From Cymbidium sinense (taxonomy: Eukaryota; Streptophyta; Magnoliopsida; Asparagales; Orchidaceae): a stretch of DNA of 64,000 nucleotides. A program made the translations under genes and the position numbers. Location of the stretch: assembly GCA_021442155.1 (NCBI GenBank), contig CM038215.1, forward strand, positions 209,678,982 to 209,742,981. Direction: 5' to 3'. This document shows positions 62,764 to 64,000 of this stretch, in pieces; position 1 is the stretch's first letter, and each line of letters opens with the position of its first letter. Below the pieces are notes generated by a model. That model searched no databases and was not told the DNA's origin. It saw only the letters and a program-made list of their open reading frames with translations.

Positions 62764-64000
62764 TTATGCATAATATCTCTTGAGATATCATCCATTTATA
62801 GGGGGTATAGGTCTTATGTCTTTTGCATCGATAAGTTGATAAGCTCCTCCTTCATATATATTTTTTTTGATAATATATGATCCTTCCCATTTTGGATCAA
62901 ACTTTCCACCAACTCATTGATGCAGAATGATAGGTCTTCTATGTACCGGTACTAGCTCACCTGCTTTGAAGCTTGTTGGGCAAATCATGTGGTCATGAGC
63001 TTGGGTCATTCTTGCTCTATATATTTCTAGATTTTGCTAGGCTTGTAGTTGAGTTTCATCCAGAGCTTCAAGCTCTTTGAGTCATATTTGGATATTTTCC
63101 TCTATTGTAAGTTCATTTAGAACTATAATACGGAGTGAAAGTAACTCTACTTCAAAATAAAGTATTACTTCTGCTCTAAAGCATAAGGAGTATGGTGTTG
63201 CTTGTGTAGTAGTTTTGTATGTAGTACAGTATACCGACAAGGCTTCTATTAATTTATCATGCCATTCCCATTTACTTTTAAAGAGAATTTTCTTGAGGAG
63301 TTTAACCAATGTTTTGTTGAATGCTTCTACGAGACCATTGGCTTTTGGATTGTATATTTAGGAATACTGCCAATATATTTTATATTTTTTAATGAAATGA
63401 TAGATTGTTGACATTATTGAAGGTAGTGTTATTATCATATATAATTCTTCGAGGTACTACAAATTAATAGTTGATGTGGTATCCAAAAAAAAAAACTATA
63501 TTGTCTACTTTAGCTTCTTTTAATGGAATTATTTCTGTCAATGGAAACCTAAATGAAGTGATGTTCTCTAGATGAGAGAGGATTTATTGGACCAATTATA
63601 TGAAATCCCAAACTTTCAAATGAACAAGGTTCTACTATTGGATGCCAGACATTAGGTGGTCAATGTAATATATCTACTTGTATTTGACACTGATGACATC
63701 TTTTAGCATGTTCAGTGCAATCTTGAACCATGTTGGGCCAATAATATTTCATTTGTCTGATTCTGATTTATATTTTAGGACTAGATTGGTGTGCACCCAC
63801 AACTTTTCATGAACTTAAACCATTACTATCATGGCTTTGTTTAGTCTTAAGCATTGCAACCATATTTGGTTGAATGATTGATGATATAATGCACCGTTCA
63901 CAAGAGCATATCATAGCTCTCTTTATGAAATTTGATGAGATTGTGATTTATCTTTTGGCAATTTGCCACCATTAAGATAGGTGATGAACGCTCGCCAGTC
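62764..64000 (-). pseudogene. Tat-lineage pol, integrase to C-terminus (partial at window edge)
   Basis: The minus strand from the window edge starts with the pre-integrase text DWRAFITYLNGGKLP (63,999). The HHCC region follows (GAHQSSP; ending HAKRCHQCQ near 63,690), then IIGPIN (about 63,580) and YDNNTTF (63,445). An open stretch then gives ANGLVEAFNKTLVKLLKKIL and EWHDKLIEALSVY (63,345-63,220). The C-terminal GGKFDPKWEGSYI and GGAYQLIDA end in a YLKRYYA motif with TAA at 62,766-62,764. It is the same family as the plus-strand integrase at 38.2-39.5 kb but better preserved near its 3' end. Several stops and shifts make it non-functional. The 75-codon piece 63,082-63,309 is its longest uninterrupted part. 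Confidence 0.9.

Overview
This is a stretch of plant nuclear DNA, almost certainly from a flowering plant. It is AT-rich, its genes have introns, it holds a cysteine-rich receptor-like kinase (a land-plant family), and most of the rest is layered, decayed transposable elements. I cannot place the species; nothing decides between monocot and eudicot.

Only one gene looks intact: a seven-exon, minus-strand DUF26 receptor-like kinase (13,467 to 10,351). Its introns are all GT-AG and the spliced frame stays open for 667 codons. It lies between two Mutator-like (MULE) relics. The first is a decayed MULE transposase at 7,800-9,450. The second is a complete but decayed 7.3-kb MULE at 15,158-22,449. 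That element is bounded by a perfect 9-bp target-site duplication and about 70-bp inverted repeats, it carries both a MURA-type transposase and a plant mobile domain (PMD) gene, and it sits inside the integrase/reverse-transcriptase part of a Copia element (14,870-15,157 and 22,459-22,925).

From 22.9 kb on the window is LTR-retrotransposon DNA. 22,930-26,530 holds a promoter, a relic ORF of the plant 'putative transposon protein' type with an acidic tail, and an LTR-like segment. 31,734-39,460 is a plus-strand Tat/Ogre-lineage gag-pol relic (gag, protease, reverse transcriptase, integrase) in which RNase H has been deleted. It is followed by a ~333-bp tandem array (39.9-42.0 kb) and a very long LTR. 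Pieces of that LTR family recur at 1-1,330 (+), about 1,340-1,960 (-), 26,560-29,950 (-), 42,596-49,370 (+), 49,560-53,560 (+) and 56,730-62,617 (-). 62,764-64,000 is the end of a second Tat pol, on the minus strand and running off the window.

The most unusual signals are structural. The LTR family carries two adjacent stem-loops whose stems differ between five copies yet stay paired, and a second array at 31.2-31.5 kb repeats one loop with differing but paired stems. I see no tRNA, rRNA or CRISPR, and no clearly novel biological system.
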